A stretch of DNA of 39,753 nt, taken from assembly GCA_018239675.1 (NCBI GenBank), contig JAFEGX010000147.1:1-39753 (forward strand). The letters run 5' to 3'. The stretch is from Verrucomicrobiota bacterium. GTDB taxonomy: Bacteria; Verrucomicrobiota; Verrucomicrobiia; Opitutales; Opitutaceae. A program made the translations under genes and the position numbers. Shown here in pieces: positions 23,177-31,562 of the stretch. The notes beneath the pieces are model-generated. The model was not told the DNA's origin. It worked only from the letters and a program-made list of their open reading frames with translations, and ran no database searches. Each line of letters starts with the position of its first letter. Position 1 is the first letter of the stretch.

Positions 23177-25177
23177 ATGTCCAAGGGGTTTGCCTCCACC
23201 TACCGCATCGTCCTCCTCGCGGCGGGGATGATGGTGTGCTTCACCGCACTGGGCGCGCGGCTGGTATACCTCCATGTGATCGACCGGGACGAGCTGGTGC
23301 GCTATGTGGACCGCGCCCGCCGCCAGATCATCGTCGAAAACGCCCGCCGCGGCGACATCCTCGACGCCCAGGGCAAGATCCTCGCGACGAGCCGGACGCT
23401 GATCGTCCTTGGCGTCGACCCCCAGTCCCTCCGCCCGGAGGACGAAAAGAAATGGCCGCAGCTGGCCGAGCTGATCGGGATGCCCCTTGAGGACCTCCGC
23501 CGCATCCTGCTCACCAAGTCTCGTCCGCCCGCCGCGGCGACCCCGGTTCCCGCCTCGCCGGCGGTACCGTCGCCAGACCTGGTGATCACCTTCTCGCCGG
23601 CGAAGGCCGCCGCCGTCACCGCCGCGATCGCCCCGCCGGCCACCGCCACCGCGGCCGAGGCCGCCAAGCCGGGCGATGACACCGTGCTCGACGACGCAGC
23701 GGACGAGCACGGCGGCCGGCTGATCCGCTGGGCGAAACTGAGCGAGACGGTCGAGGAATCCACCTACGCGAAGATCCAGACTCTCGACGTCCGGGGCGTC
23801 TACGGCCAGCGCGTGTTTCGCCGCGCCTACCCGCACGACGGCCTGGCGGCCCACGTGGTCGGCTACGTGAACCGGGAGGGCGACCCCGTCGCGGGCATCG
23901 AGCGCTACGCCGACTTCTTCCTGCACGGGCGCGACGGCTGGCGCGAGGGTGAGCGTGACGGCCTCCGCCGCGAGCTGGCGCAGTTCCGGACGCGCGACGT
24001 GCCGCCGTCCGACGGCTACTCGGTCACGCTCTCGATCGATAGCAACATCCAGTACCACGCGGAAGAGGAGCTGGCCGCGATTGCGCGCCAGTACCAGCCG
24101 GCGAAGGCGACCATCATCGTGAGCGACCCGCGGACCGGGTTCATCCTGGCGATGGCCAACTACCCGAGCTTCAACCTCAACGAGTACAACCGTGTGCCGA
24201 AGGAGCAGGAGGAGGCGATGAAGAACGCCGCGGTGGCCGACCAATACGAGCCCGGCTCGGTCTTCAAGATCGTCGCGGCGTCCGCCGCCCTGAACGAGCA
24301 CGCGGTGACGCCAGGCATGCGCTTCGACTGCGGCCTGGAGAGCATCGAGTACAAGGGCCGCGTCCGCGGCCTGCCGCGCGACGACCATCACTATGACCAT
24401 GCGCTCAGCGTTAGCGAGATCATCGCCAGGTCGTCCAACAAGGGCGCCGCGCAGCTCGCGATGCGGGTGGGGGAGAACAAATTCTACGAGTACGCCCGGC
24501 TGTTCGGCTTCGGCCAGAAGACCGGCTTCCCGGTCGGGGGCGAGGTCAGCGGCGACCTGAAGCCGCCGTCGGAATGGGACGGGCTCACGATCACGCGCAT
24601 GCCGATGGGTCACTCGGTCGCGGCCACGCCGCTCCAGATGCAGATGGCGATGAGCGTCATCGCCTCGGGCGGCTACCTGCTCCGCCCCCAGATCATCAGC
24701 CAGATTGCCGACGCCTCCGGCGAGGTCGTCTACCGCTACGGCCCCGTCGTGAAGCAGCGAGTGATCTCCGAGGAGACGGCGCGCATCATGGCCCAGATGC
24801 TCGAGGGGGTTGCGACGAAGGAGGGCACTGCGCCCGAGGCGGCGATTCCGAACTTCGAGGTCGCGGGCAAGACGGGCACGACGCAGAAGCTGGTGCCGGT
24901 CCCGCTGCCGAGCGGCGGCACCAAGCTGGTCTACTCGACGACGCACCACGTCGCCTCCTTTGTCGGCTTCCTGCCGGCCAGCCGCCCCCGGGTCGTGATC
25001 TCGGTGATCGTCGACGACGCCGACGCGCATGCGCCGAACGGCGTGGCCTACGGCGCCAAGGTCGCCGCGCCGTCCTTCAAGCACCTCGCCGAGTGGCTGA
25101 TCCCGTACCTCGACATCAAGCCGGTCTACGACACCGCCGGCCGCTCCGTGCTCGCGATGGAAGGAGGCCGCCGATGA
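23177..25177 (+). CDS. ftsI: Septal peptidoglycan transpeptidase FtsI (PBP3)
   Basis: A class B penicillin-binding protein of 666 residues that cross-links septal peptidoglycan. It has one N-terminal membrane helix (about 10-31), the pedestal motif ARRGDILDAQGKILA (57-70), and a transpeptidase domain with catalytic S361 in the SVFK tetrad (K364), S419-S-N421, and K565-T-G-T. Between residues about 115 and 178 there is an Ala/Pro-rich low-complexity insert in the pedestal region. It starts 5 bases after the ftsL-like stop. The last bases overlap the murE start (ATGA at 25174-25177). Confidence 0.96.
   Translation: MSKGFASTYRIVLLAAGMMVCFTALGARLVYLHVIDRDELVRYVDRARRQIIVENARRGDILDAQGKILATSRTLIVLGVDPQSLRPEDEKKWPQLAELIGMPLEDLRRILLTKSRPPAAATPVPASPAVPSPDLVITFSPAKAAAVTAAIAPPATATAAEAAKPGDDTVLDDAADEHGGRLIRWAKLSETVEESTYAKIQTLDVRGVYGQRVFRRAYPHDGLAAHVVGYVNREGDPVAGIERYADFFLHGRDGWREGERDGLRRELAQFRTRDVPPSDGYSVTLSIDSNIQYHAEEELAAIARQYQPAKATIIVSDPRTGFILAMANYPSFNLNEYNRVPKEQEEAMKNAAVADQYEPGSVFKIVAASAALNEHAVTPGMRFDCGLESIEYKGRVRGLPRDDHHYDHALSVSEIIARSSNKGAAQLAMRVGENKFYEYARLFGFGQKTGFPVGGEVSGDLKPPSEWDGLTITRMPMGHSVAATPLQMQMAMSVIASGGYLLRPQIISQIADASGEVVYRYGPVVKQRVISEETARIMAQMLEGVATKEGTAPEAAIPNFEVAGKTGTTQKLVPVPLPSGGTKLVYSTTHHVASFVGFLPASRPRVVISVIVDDADAHAPNGVAYGAKVAAPSFKHLAEWLIPYLDIKPVYDTAGRSVLAMEGGRR
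25162..25167 (+). promoter_or_regulatory. Strong Shine-Dalgarno site for murE
   Basis: AGGAGG lies 6 bases before the ATG at 25174, inside the end of ftsI. Such a strong site is rare in this window and decides for the longer murE start. Confidence 0.7.
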
Positions 25178-26760
25178 TCGGCTACCTCACCTCCAACGCC
25201 GCCCTGATCCACGCGTTCTCGCCGCGCCCGGCCCGCCGCACGCGCCGCGAGACGCTCGCCCTCAACCGCGTCTTCAAAATGGCCCCGAAACTGTCCGAAT
25301 ACTTTGCCGACGGCGAGATCCTCGCCAGCCGGGGCGGCCTCGACCGCCCGATCTCCGGCCTCGCCATCGACAGCCGCCGGGTCGTCCCCGGCAACCTGTT
25401 CTTCGCCCTCCCCGGCCGTCGCACCGATGGCGCCTCATTCATCGACGAGGCCATCAGCCGCGGCGCCGTTGCGATCGTCACCCAGAAGCTTCCCGCCCAC
25501 GCCCCGGCCCGCGTCACCTTCATCGAGGTCGCCGACGCCCGCACCGCCCTGGCCCGTGTCGCGCAGCGCTACTACAAGTTTCCCGATCGCGACCTGAACG
25601 TCGTGGGCGTCACCGGCACCAACGGCAAGACGACGGTTACCCACCTGCTGAAGCATTTCCTCAACGGCGACCAGCGCGTCGGCCTCCTGGGCACGATCAA
25701 CTACGACCTCGGCGCGCGCACGGTGCCGTCGTTCCGCACGACGCCGGAGTCCCTCGACATCTACGGCATGATGGCGCAGATGCGCGACGCGGGCTGCCGG
25801 CATGCGGTGATGGAGGTGAGCTCGCACGGCATCGACCAGCAGCGCGTGCTCGGGCTGCAGTTCGGCGCGGTGGTGTTCACCAACCTCACCCGCGACCACC
25901 TCGACTACCACAAGACGCTCGAGGCCTATTTTGACGTGAAGGCGAAGCTCTTCACCGGCGCCACGGGCTCGCTGCCCAAGGTGGCCGCGGTGAACCTGGA
26001 CGACCCTTACGGCGCGCAGCTGGCCGGGCGCATCCCGGCGGGAGTGAAGACCGTGACGTTTGGCGAGGCGCCCGCCGCCCAGGTGCGGGCGGAGCAGGTG
26101 GCCCTCAATTTCAAGAACACGACCTTCCGGCTAGTCTGGCCGGGCGGAACGATGGACCTCGATTCGCCGCTCATCGGGCGGTACAACGTCAGCAACCTCC
26201 TGGCCGCGGTGGCCGCGGCGTGGGGCCTGGGGCGCGACCCGCGGGTGTTCCTGGCGCGGCTGCGGGGCTTCGCCGGCGTCCCGGGCCGCATGGAGCGGAT
26301 CGAGGAGGGCCAGCCGTTCAACGTGCTGGTCGACTACGCCCACACCGACGACGCCCTGCGGAACGCGCTCGGCATGCTCCGGGCCATCACCCCCGGCCGG
26401 CTGTTCGTGGTGTTCGGCTGCGGCGGCAACCGCGACCGGACCAAGCGGCCCCTGATGGTGAAGGCCGTCCAGGACTTCGCCGACTTCGCCTTCGCCACCG
26501 CGGACAATCCCCGCAGCGAGGCCATCGCCCAGATCTTCGGGGACATGAAGGCCGGCGTCACCGCGCCGGACAAGATCTCGTGGACCGAGGACCGCCGCCG
26601 CGCGATCAGCCTCGCGCTCGACGCCGCCCGGCCGGGCGACTGCCTGCTGATCGCGGGCAAGGGCCACGAGAGCTACCAGGAATTTGCCGACACCGTGATC
26701 CCCTTCGACGACCGGCAGGTCGTTCGGGAACTCATCGGGATCAAGGCGCTCAAAACCTGA
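25174..26760 (+). CDS. murE: UDP-MurNAc-tripeptide synthetase MurE (meso-diaminopimelate adding)
   Basis: Adds the third stem-peptide residue to UDP-MurNAc-L-Ala-D-Glu in the cytoplasm. The protein is 528 residues from the ATG at 25174, which overlaps the ftsI stop by 4 bases and has a strong AGGAGG site. A start at 25279 would give 493 residues, closer to the family norm. Visible motifs are the ATP-binding GVTGTNGKTT with K152, MEVSSHGIDQQR, NLTRDHLDYH, and DNPRSE at 444-449. The DNPR motif is the known mark of enzymes using meso-diaminopimelate rather than lysine, so a DAP-type wall is predicted. The first 35 residues are basic and have no clear family counterpart. Confidence 0.96.
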   Translation: MIGYLTSNAALIHAFSPRPARRTRRETLALNRVFKMAPKLSEYFADGEILASRGGLDRPISGLAIDSRRVVPGNLFFALPGRRTDGASFIDEAISRGAVAIVTQKLPAHAPARVTFIEVADARTALARVAQRYYKFPDRDLNVVGVTGTNGKTTVTHLLKHFLNGDQRVGLLGTINYDLGARTVPSFRTTPESLDIYGMMAQMRDAGCRHAVMEVSSHGIDQQRVLGLQFGAVVFTNLTRDHLDYHKTLEAYFDVKAKLFTGATGSLPKVAAVNLDDPYGAQLAGRIPAGVKTVTFGEAPAAQVRAEQVALNFKNTTFRLVWPGGTMDLDSPLIGRYNVSNLLAAVAAAWGLGRDPRVFLARLRGFAGVPGRMERIEEGQPFNVLVDYAHTDDALRNALGMLRAITPGRLFVVFGCGGNRDRTKRPLMVKAVQDFADFAFATADNPRSEAIAQIFGDMKAGVTAPDKISWTEDRRRAISLALDAARPGDCLLIAGKGHESYQEFADTVIPFDDRQVVRELIGIKALKT

Positions 26761-28160
26761 TGCCGTCCTTTGCTCCAGGCCAATTGGCGACGTGGACCGG
26801 CGGACGCTGGACCACGGAGCCGGCGGCGCCATTGACGGGCTTCACGCAGGACACCCGCCAGCTGCGCGCCAGCCAGGTGTTTGTCGCGCTCCGGACCGAC
26901 AAGCGCGACGGTCACGAGTTTCTCCCGGCGGCGCAGGCGGCGGGGGCGGCCGCGGCGTTGGTGGCGGCGGCCAACCCCGCGCTCAGCCTGCCGCAGCTTG
27001 TGGTGGCGGACCCGCTGGCGGCGTTCCAGGCGATCGCGCGGGCGCACCGGCGGGCCTTCCGCGGTCCGGTGGTGGGCATCTCGGGCAGCGCGGGCAAGAC
27101 CTCGACGAAGGAGCTGCTCGCCCGGCTGCTCGGCGGCGAGGCCGGCGGCGTGCTCGCGACCGCGGGCAACCTCAACAACCACCTTGGGGTCCCGCTCACC
27201 CTGACCCAGCTCGACCCGGCGCGGCACCGGTTCGCGGTGATCGAGGCGGGCATCAGCGCGCCAGGCGAGATGAAGCCGCTGGCCGACATGATCGAGCCGG
27301 ACGTGGCCATCATCACCCTGGTCGCGGCGGCGCACACCGAGGCGCTGGGCGGGCTCGAGGGCGTCGCCCGCGAGAAGGCGGTCCTGCCGGCCGCGGTGCG
27401 GCCGGACGGCGTCGCGATCTTCCCGAAGTCCTGCACCCACTACGCGCCGTTCTCGGACATGTTCGTGAACCAGCTGGTGCTGGAGCGCTCCGACGTGCTG
27501 CGGCCGGCGACGAAGCCCACGCACACCATCCATTTCAACGTCCTGCAGCGCGGCCATGAGACCGTGATCGTCATCGCCTACGGCCCGCCGCCGCCGGTGA
27601 TGTTCAAGCTTGCGCGGGTCTCGGACGGCATGGCGCAGAACGCCGCGCTGGCGCTGACCGCCGCGCTGCGGCTGGGCGTCGAGCCGAAGCTGCTCCAGGG
27701 GCGCCTGGCGGGCTGGGGCCCGGCCGGGCTGCGCGGCGAGATCCGGCGCGAGGGCGGGCGGCTGCTCTACCTCGACTGCTACAACGCGAATCCCGCCTCG
27801 ATGGCCGACGCGCTGGCCGCGTTCCAGGCGGTGGCCCCGGCGGGCGAGCCGCGGCTCTACGTCCTCGGCTGCATGGAGGAGCTGGGCGCCGAGTCGCCGG
27901 CGCTCCACCGCGCGCTCGGGCGGGCACTCAACCTGCGCGGGGACGACCGGATGATCGTGATCGGCCCGCAGGCCAACGAGGTCTGCGCGGGCGTGCTCGA
28001 GCAGGGGGATTTCACCCGGCAGATCCAGATCGCTTCCGCCATCGAGACCATCGCGGCCGAGGTGGCCGCGTGGCACGGCGCGGTTTTCCTCAAGGGCAGC
28101 CGCAAGTACCAGCTGGAGCGGGCGGTCGCGTCGCTGGCCGCGGAGGTGGCGCATGCTTAG
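26760..28160 (+). CDS. murF: UDP-MurNAc-tripeptide:D-Ala-D-Ala ligase MurF
   Basis: Joins D-Ala-D-Ala to the UDP-MurNAc-tripeptide to complete the pentapeptide precursor. The 466-residue protein has the N-terminal substrate domain (GFTQDTRQLRASQVFVALRTDKRDGHEF), the ATP loop GISGSAGKTSTKE with K113, the GNLNNHLGVPLTL block, and LYLDCYNANPASM in the C-terminal domain. The ATG shares one base with the murE stop (TGATG), and the end overlaps mraY by 8 bases, so translation is probably coupled on both sides. Gene order murE-murF-mraY is the standard dcw order. Confidence 0.96.
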   Translation: MPSFAPGQLATWTGGRWTTEPAAPLTGFTQDTRQLRASQVFVALRTDKRDGHEFLPAAQAAGAAAALVAAANPALSLPQLVVADPLAAFQAIARAHRRAFRGPVVGISGSAGKTSTKELLARLLGGEAGGVLATAGNLNNHLGVPLTLTQLDPARHRFAVIEAGISAPGEMKPLADMIEPDVAIITLVAAAHTEALGGLEGVAREKAVLPAAVRPDGVAIFPKSCTHYAPFSDMFVNQLVLERSDVLRPATKPTHTIHFNVLQRGHETVIVIAYGPPPPVMFKLARVSDGMAQNAALALTAALRLGVEPKLLQGRLAGWGPAGLRGEIRREGGRLLYLDCYNANPASMADALAAFQAVAPAGEPRLYVLGCMEELGAESPALHRALGRALNLRGDDRMIVIGPQANEVCAGVLEQGDFTRQIQIASAIETIAAEVAAWHGAVFLKGSRKYQLERAVASLAAEVAHA

Positions 28161-29271
28161 CTTCCTCGCCAACTACGAGTCGGTCTTCGGGCCGCTCCGC
28201 ATCTTCCACTCGCTGACCTTCCGCACGATCGGCGCGGCGGTGTGCGCCGCGTTGATCGGCTTCCTGATCGGCCCGGGCCTCATCCGCCGGCTCCGCCACC
28301 TGAAGTTTGGCCAGCATTACGACGACGACCGCACGGGGGACCTTGCCCGGCGCTTCGACAAGAAGAACACGCCCACCATGGGCGGCCTGCTCATCTTCAT
28401 CGCGGTCTTCTTCAGTTCCTTCCTTTGGGCCGCGCCCAACGTCTGGGTCTGCGTCGCGCTGTTCGTGTACTCGTCGCTCACGGCGGTCGGATTCCGCGAC
28501 GACTACCTCAAGGTGATCCGGCGGAGCCGCGACGGCATCTCGTCGCGCGAGAAGATCGTCTGGCAGACCCTGATCACGATCCTCGCGCTCGCGGCGCTGC
28601 TGTCGCACCCGGTGAGCGCCACCAAGATCCGCGAGCTCTGGGTACCGTTCATCAAGCACCCGGTGATCGCGAGCCTGCCGATTGCCGCGCTCTTTGTCTT
28701 CGTTTACCTGTGGCTCGTGGGCTTCAGCAACGCGATCAACCTCACGGACGGTCTCGACGGCCTGGCGATCGGGTGCACGATCTCGGTCGCGCTGGTCTAC
28801 GGGATCCTCGCGTATGCCGCGGGCAACGTCATCATCTCCGACTATCTCCTGATCAGCTATGTCCCGGGCACCGGCGAGCTGACCGTGCTGTGCGGCGCGC
28901 TGGTCGGCGCCGGCCTGGCGTTTCTCTGGTACAATTCGCATCCGGCCGAGGTGTTCATGGGCGACACGGGCTCGCTGGCGATCGGCGGCCTGATCGGCCT
29001 GATCGCCTTCATGGTCCAGCAGCCGCTGACCCTCGTGATCGTGGGCGGCGTGTTCGTGTGGGAGGCGGTCTCCGTCATCATCCAGGTCGGCTATTTCAAG
29101 TACACCCGGCGCCTCAGCCCGACGGGCGAGGGGAAGCGGTTCTTCCTCATGGCGCCGATCCACCACCACTTCCAGAAGCAGGGCTGGCCGGAGACGAAGG
29201 TCGTGCTCCGCTTCTGGGTGCTCTCGCTCATCTGCGCGCTGGCCGGGCTCGGCACGCTGAAGCTCCGCTGA
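28153..29271 (+). CDS. mraY: Phospho-MurNAc-pentapeptide transferase MraY
   Basis: Makes lipid I by moving phospho-MurNAc-pentapeptide to undecaprenyl phosphate at the inner membrane. The 372-residue protein has about ten hydrophobic helices and all the hallmark loops: KKNTPTMGG (70-78), FRDDYLK (114-120) with the catalytic Asp pair, NAINLTDGLDGLA, FMGDTGS, and APIHHHFQKQGWPETKVVLRFW near the C-terminus. It overlaps murF by 8 bases and is followed by murD after 1 base. The length is in the normal range. Confidence 0.97.
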   Translation: MLSFLANYESVFGPLRIFHSLTFRTIGAAVCAALIGFLIGPGLIRRLRHLKFGQHYDDDRTGDLARRFDKKNTPTMGGLLIFIAVFFSSFLWAAPNVWVCVALFVYSSLTAVGFRDDYLKVIRRSRDGISSREKIVWQTLITILALAALLSHPVSATKIRELWVPFIKHPVIASLPIAALFVFVYLWLVGFSNAINLTDGLDGLAIGCTISVALVYGILAYAAGNVIISDYLLISYVPGTGELTVLCGALVGAGLAFLWYNSHPAEVFMGDTGSLAIGGLIGLIAFMVQQPLTLVIVGGVFVWEAVSVIIQVGYFKYTRRLSPTGEGKRFFLMAPIHHHFQKQGWPETKVVLRFWVLSLICALAGLGTLKLR

Positions 29272-29272
29272 C

Positions 29273-30628
29273 ATGTCCCTTCACCTGCCACCGCTCCTGA
29301 AGCCCCGCTTCGGCCAACCGGTCGCCGTGCTCGGCGGCGGCGTGAGCGGCGAGGGCGTGCAGGCGCTGGTGGCGGCGCTCGGCGGCACGTCGCGGGTCTA
29401 CGACCAGAAAGGGGCCGAGTTCACCGCCCGGGCGGCGTCCGGCCACGGCCTCGTCGTGTTCTCGCCGGGCTTCGCGCCCGAGCATCCGTGGCTGGCGCGC
29501 GCCCGCGGGGCCGGCGCCGAGGTGCTCGCCGAGCTGGATTTCGCCGCCCTCTGCTGGGGCGGGAGGCTTGTGGCGGTCACGGGCACGAACGGCAAGACGA
29601 CGCTGACCGAGTTCCTGACCCACGCCCTCCGCACCGCCGGCCGGACCGCCGTGGCCACCGGCAACATCGGCCATCCGTTCACCCGGCTGGTCGCCGAGGT
29701 CGGCTCGGGTCTCCTGCCCGCGCCGGGTTCCGCGCTGCAGCGGCTGGCGGCCCAGCACCCGAACCGCCATGCGCCGGGCGCCGCGCGGGACTGCTACGCG
29801 GTCTGCGAGGTGAGCTCGTTCCAGGCCGAGGCGCTGCGGCACTTCCACGCCGACGCGACGCTCTGGACGAATTTCGCCGAGGACCACCTGGAGCGCCATC
29901 CGGGACTCGAGGCCTATTTCTCGGCCAAGTGGAATCTCGTCACGCGCACGACGGCCGGCGCGGTGTTTGCGGGCACGACGGTGCAGCGCTTTGCGGCGCG
30001 GTTCGACCGTCCGCTGCCCGCCGCCGCGGCGGTGGCCAGCGAGGGCCAGCCGGCCGACCCGCGGCTGGCCGGCACGGTGTTCGCCGAGTACCCGCAGCGG
30101 GAGAACTACCTGCTCGCGGCGGCGTGGTGGCGGCATGCCGGCTTCGACGAGAAGATTCTGCTGGCCGCGGCGAAAACCTTCACGCTGGGCCGTCACCGCC
30201 TCAGCCGCGTGATGGAACAGGAGGGGGTCACGTACTGGAACGACTCCAAGGCCACGAATTTCCACGCCGTGGAGGCCGCGCTGGCCCGGTTCCCGGCGCC
30301 GGTGGTCCTGATCGCGGGCGGCAAGGGCAAGGGCGGCGACCTGGCCGGCTTCGTCCACCGCATCGCCCCGCGCGTGAAGCACGCCCTGCTGATCGGCGAG
30401 CAGGGCGCCGAGCTGGCCTTCCACTGCTCGACCTTCCGCGTCGCCCACACCGCCTGCGCGTCGCTGGCGGAGGCGGTCCGCCGCGCCGCCGAGCTGGCCG
30501 AGCCGGGCGAGCAGGTGCTGCTGAGCCCGGGCTTCGCGAGCTTCGACCAGTTCCGGAACTACGAGGACCGCGGCGACCAGTTCGAGCGACTCGTGCGCGA
30601 CCTCCGCGCGCCGGCCAATTTGAGATAG
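29273..30628 (+). CDS. murD: UDP-MurNAc-L-alanine:D-glutamate ligase MurD
   Basis: Adds D-glutamate to UDP-MurNAc-L-Ala. The 451-residue protein opens with a Rossmann-like VAVLGGGVSGEG and has the Mur ligase ATP loop VTGTNGKTTLTE with K108, then TGNIGHPF, CEVSSFQAE, NFAEDHLERH, and WNDSKATNFHAVEAAL followed by GGKGKGGD in the C-terminal domain. The residues match MurD rather than MurE or MurF. The region around 29700-29790 carries a short insert (LLPAPGSALQRLAAQHPNRHAPGAARD) before the CEVSSFQ strand. The ATG is 1 base after the mraY stop. Confidence 0.95.
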   Translation: MSLHLPPLLKPRFGQPVAVLGGGVSGEGVQALVAALGGTSRVYDQKGAEFTARAASGHGLVVFSPGFAPEHPWLARARGAGAEVLAELDFAALCWGGRLVAVTGTNGKTTLTEFLTHALRTAGRTAVATGNIGHPFTRLVAEVGSGLLPAPGSALQRLAAQHPNRHAPGAARDCYAVCEVSSFQAEALRHFHADATLWTNFAEDHLERHPGLEAYFSAKWNLVTRTTAGAVFAGTTVQRFAARFDRPLPAAAAVASEGQPADPRLAGTVFAEYPQRENYLLAAAWWRHAGFDEKILLAAAKTFTLGRHRLSRVMEQEGVTYWNDSKATNFHAVEAALARFPAPVVLIAGGKGKGGDLAGFVHRIAPRVKHALLIGEQGAELAFHCSTFRVAHTACASLAEAVRRAAELAEPGEQVLLSPGFASFDQFRNYEDRGDQFERLVRDLRAPANLR

Positions 30629-30662
30629 CTTCCGCCCCCGCAACCCACCAACACTTCATCCC

Positions 30663-31559
30663 ATGAAACTGCTCAAAGTTTTCGGCGCCGTGGTCGGAGT
30701 CCACGTGTTCGCCCTGATCCTCATCTTCGCCAATCCCGGCTGCAGTTCCACGAGCAAGCCCGCGCCGACGCCGGCCGACACCGTCGCCAAGGCAGAGCCG
30801 GCCGCCTCCCCGTCCATCACTGTTCCGACCGCCGCCGCGTCCGCCGACTCGCCGGTGATCACGGGCCCCGGCGGCTTCGACCCGAACGCCCCGGCGGTGG
30901 CGTCGTCGCCGACGATCCGCTTCAGCCCGACGCGGCCCAATACGCCCGCCGCCGGCGCGCTCGAGGCCGAGCCCGTGGCCGACGTGACGCCCGCGACCAC
31001 CTACCTGGTCGGGCGGGGCGACAGCCTGTGGACCATCGCCAAGAAGCACCACGTCGCGGTCTCGGACCTCGCCGCCGCCAACAACCTGAAGGCCGGCTCC
31101 TCCGTGCGCGTCGGCCAGAAGCTCATCATTCCGGGCAAGGCGCTGCCGCCCGGCACCGCCGCGGCCCACGTGGTCCGCGAGGAGGCGAAGGCCCCGGCGG
31201 CCGCCGCGCCCGCGACTCCTTCGGCCGACGCGGTGAAGCACACGGTGAAGGCCGGCGAGACCCTCGGCGCCATTGCCCGGAAGTACGGCGTGCGCATGGG
31301 TGACCTTGCGACCGCGAACAACATCGCGGATCCGGCCAAGATCCGCCCGGGCATGGAGCTTGTGGTCCCCGGCTGGCAGGCGCCCGCGGGCCGGGGCGGC
31401 CGGGCGGCCAAGGCCGCGACCACCACCGCGGCGACCCCGCCGGAAATTCCGACGATCCGGGTCTCCACCGATGCGCCCGACGCCGGACCGGCCGCCAAGG
31501 CCGGCAGCGACGCGCCGGTCATCACGGTCGAAGACAATCCCTCCCCGAAGAAGCCCTGA
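30663..31559 (+). CDS. LysM-domain lipoprotein inside the dcw cluster
   Basis: A 298-residue predicted lipoprotein: hydrophobic leader and a candidate lipidation Cys at residue 27 (ANPGC, a non-ideal lipobox). An Ala/Pro-rich linker follows. Two LysM domains lie at about 113-158 (YLVGRGDSLWTIAKKHHV..LIIPG) and about 192-237 (HTVKAGETLGAIARKYGV..LVVPG), separated and followed by low-complexity linkers. LysM domains bind N-acetylglucosamine in peptidoglycan, so the protein probably tethers to the wall. No hydrolase or peptidase domain is visible. It sits 34 bases after murD and 3 bases before ftsW, so it is co-transcribed with division genes. It may be a wall-binding scaffold or regulator of septal synthesis. 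Confidence 0.85.
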   Translation: MKLLKVFGAVVGVHVFALILIFANPGCSSTSKPAPTPADTVAKAEPAASPSITVPTAAASADSPVITGPGGFDPNAPAVASSPTIRFSPTRPNTPAAGALEAEPVADVTPATTYLVGRGDSLWTIAKKHHVAVSDLAAANNLKAGSSVRVGQKLIIPGKALPPGTAAAHVVREEAKAPAAAAPATPSADAVKHTVKAGETLGAIARKYGVRMGDLATANNIADPAKIRPGMELVVPGWQAPAGRGGRAAKAATTTAATPPEIPTIRVSTDAPDAGPAAKAGSDAPVITVEDNPSPKKP

Positions 31560-31562
31560 GCG

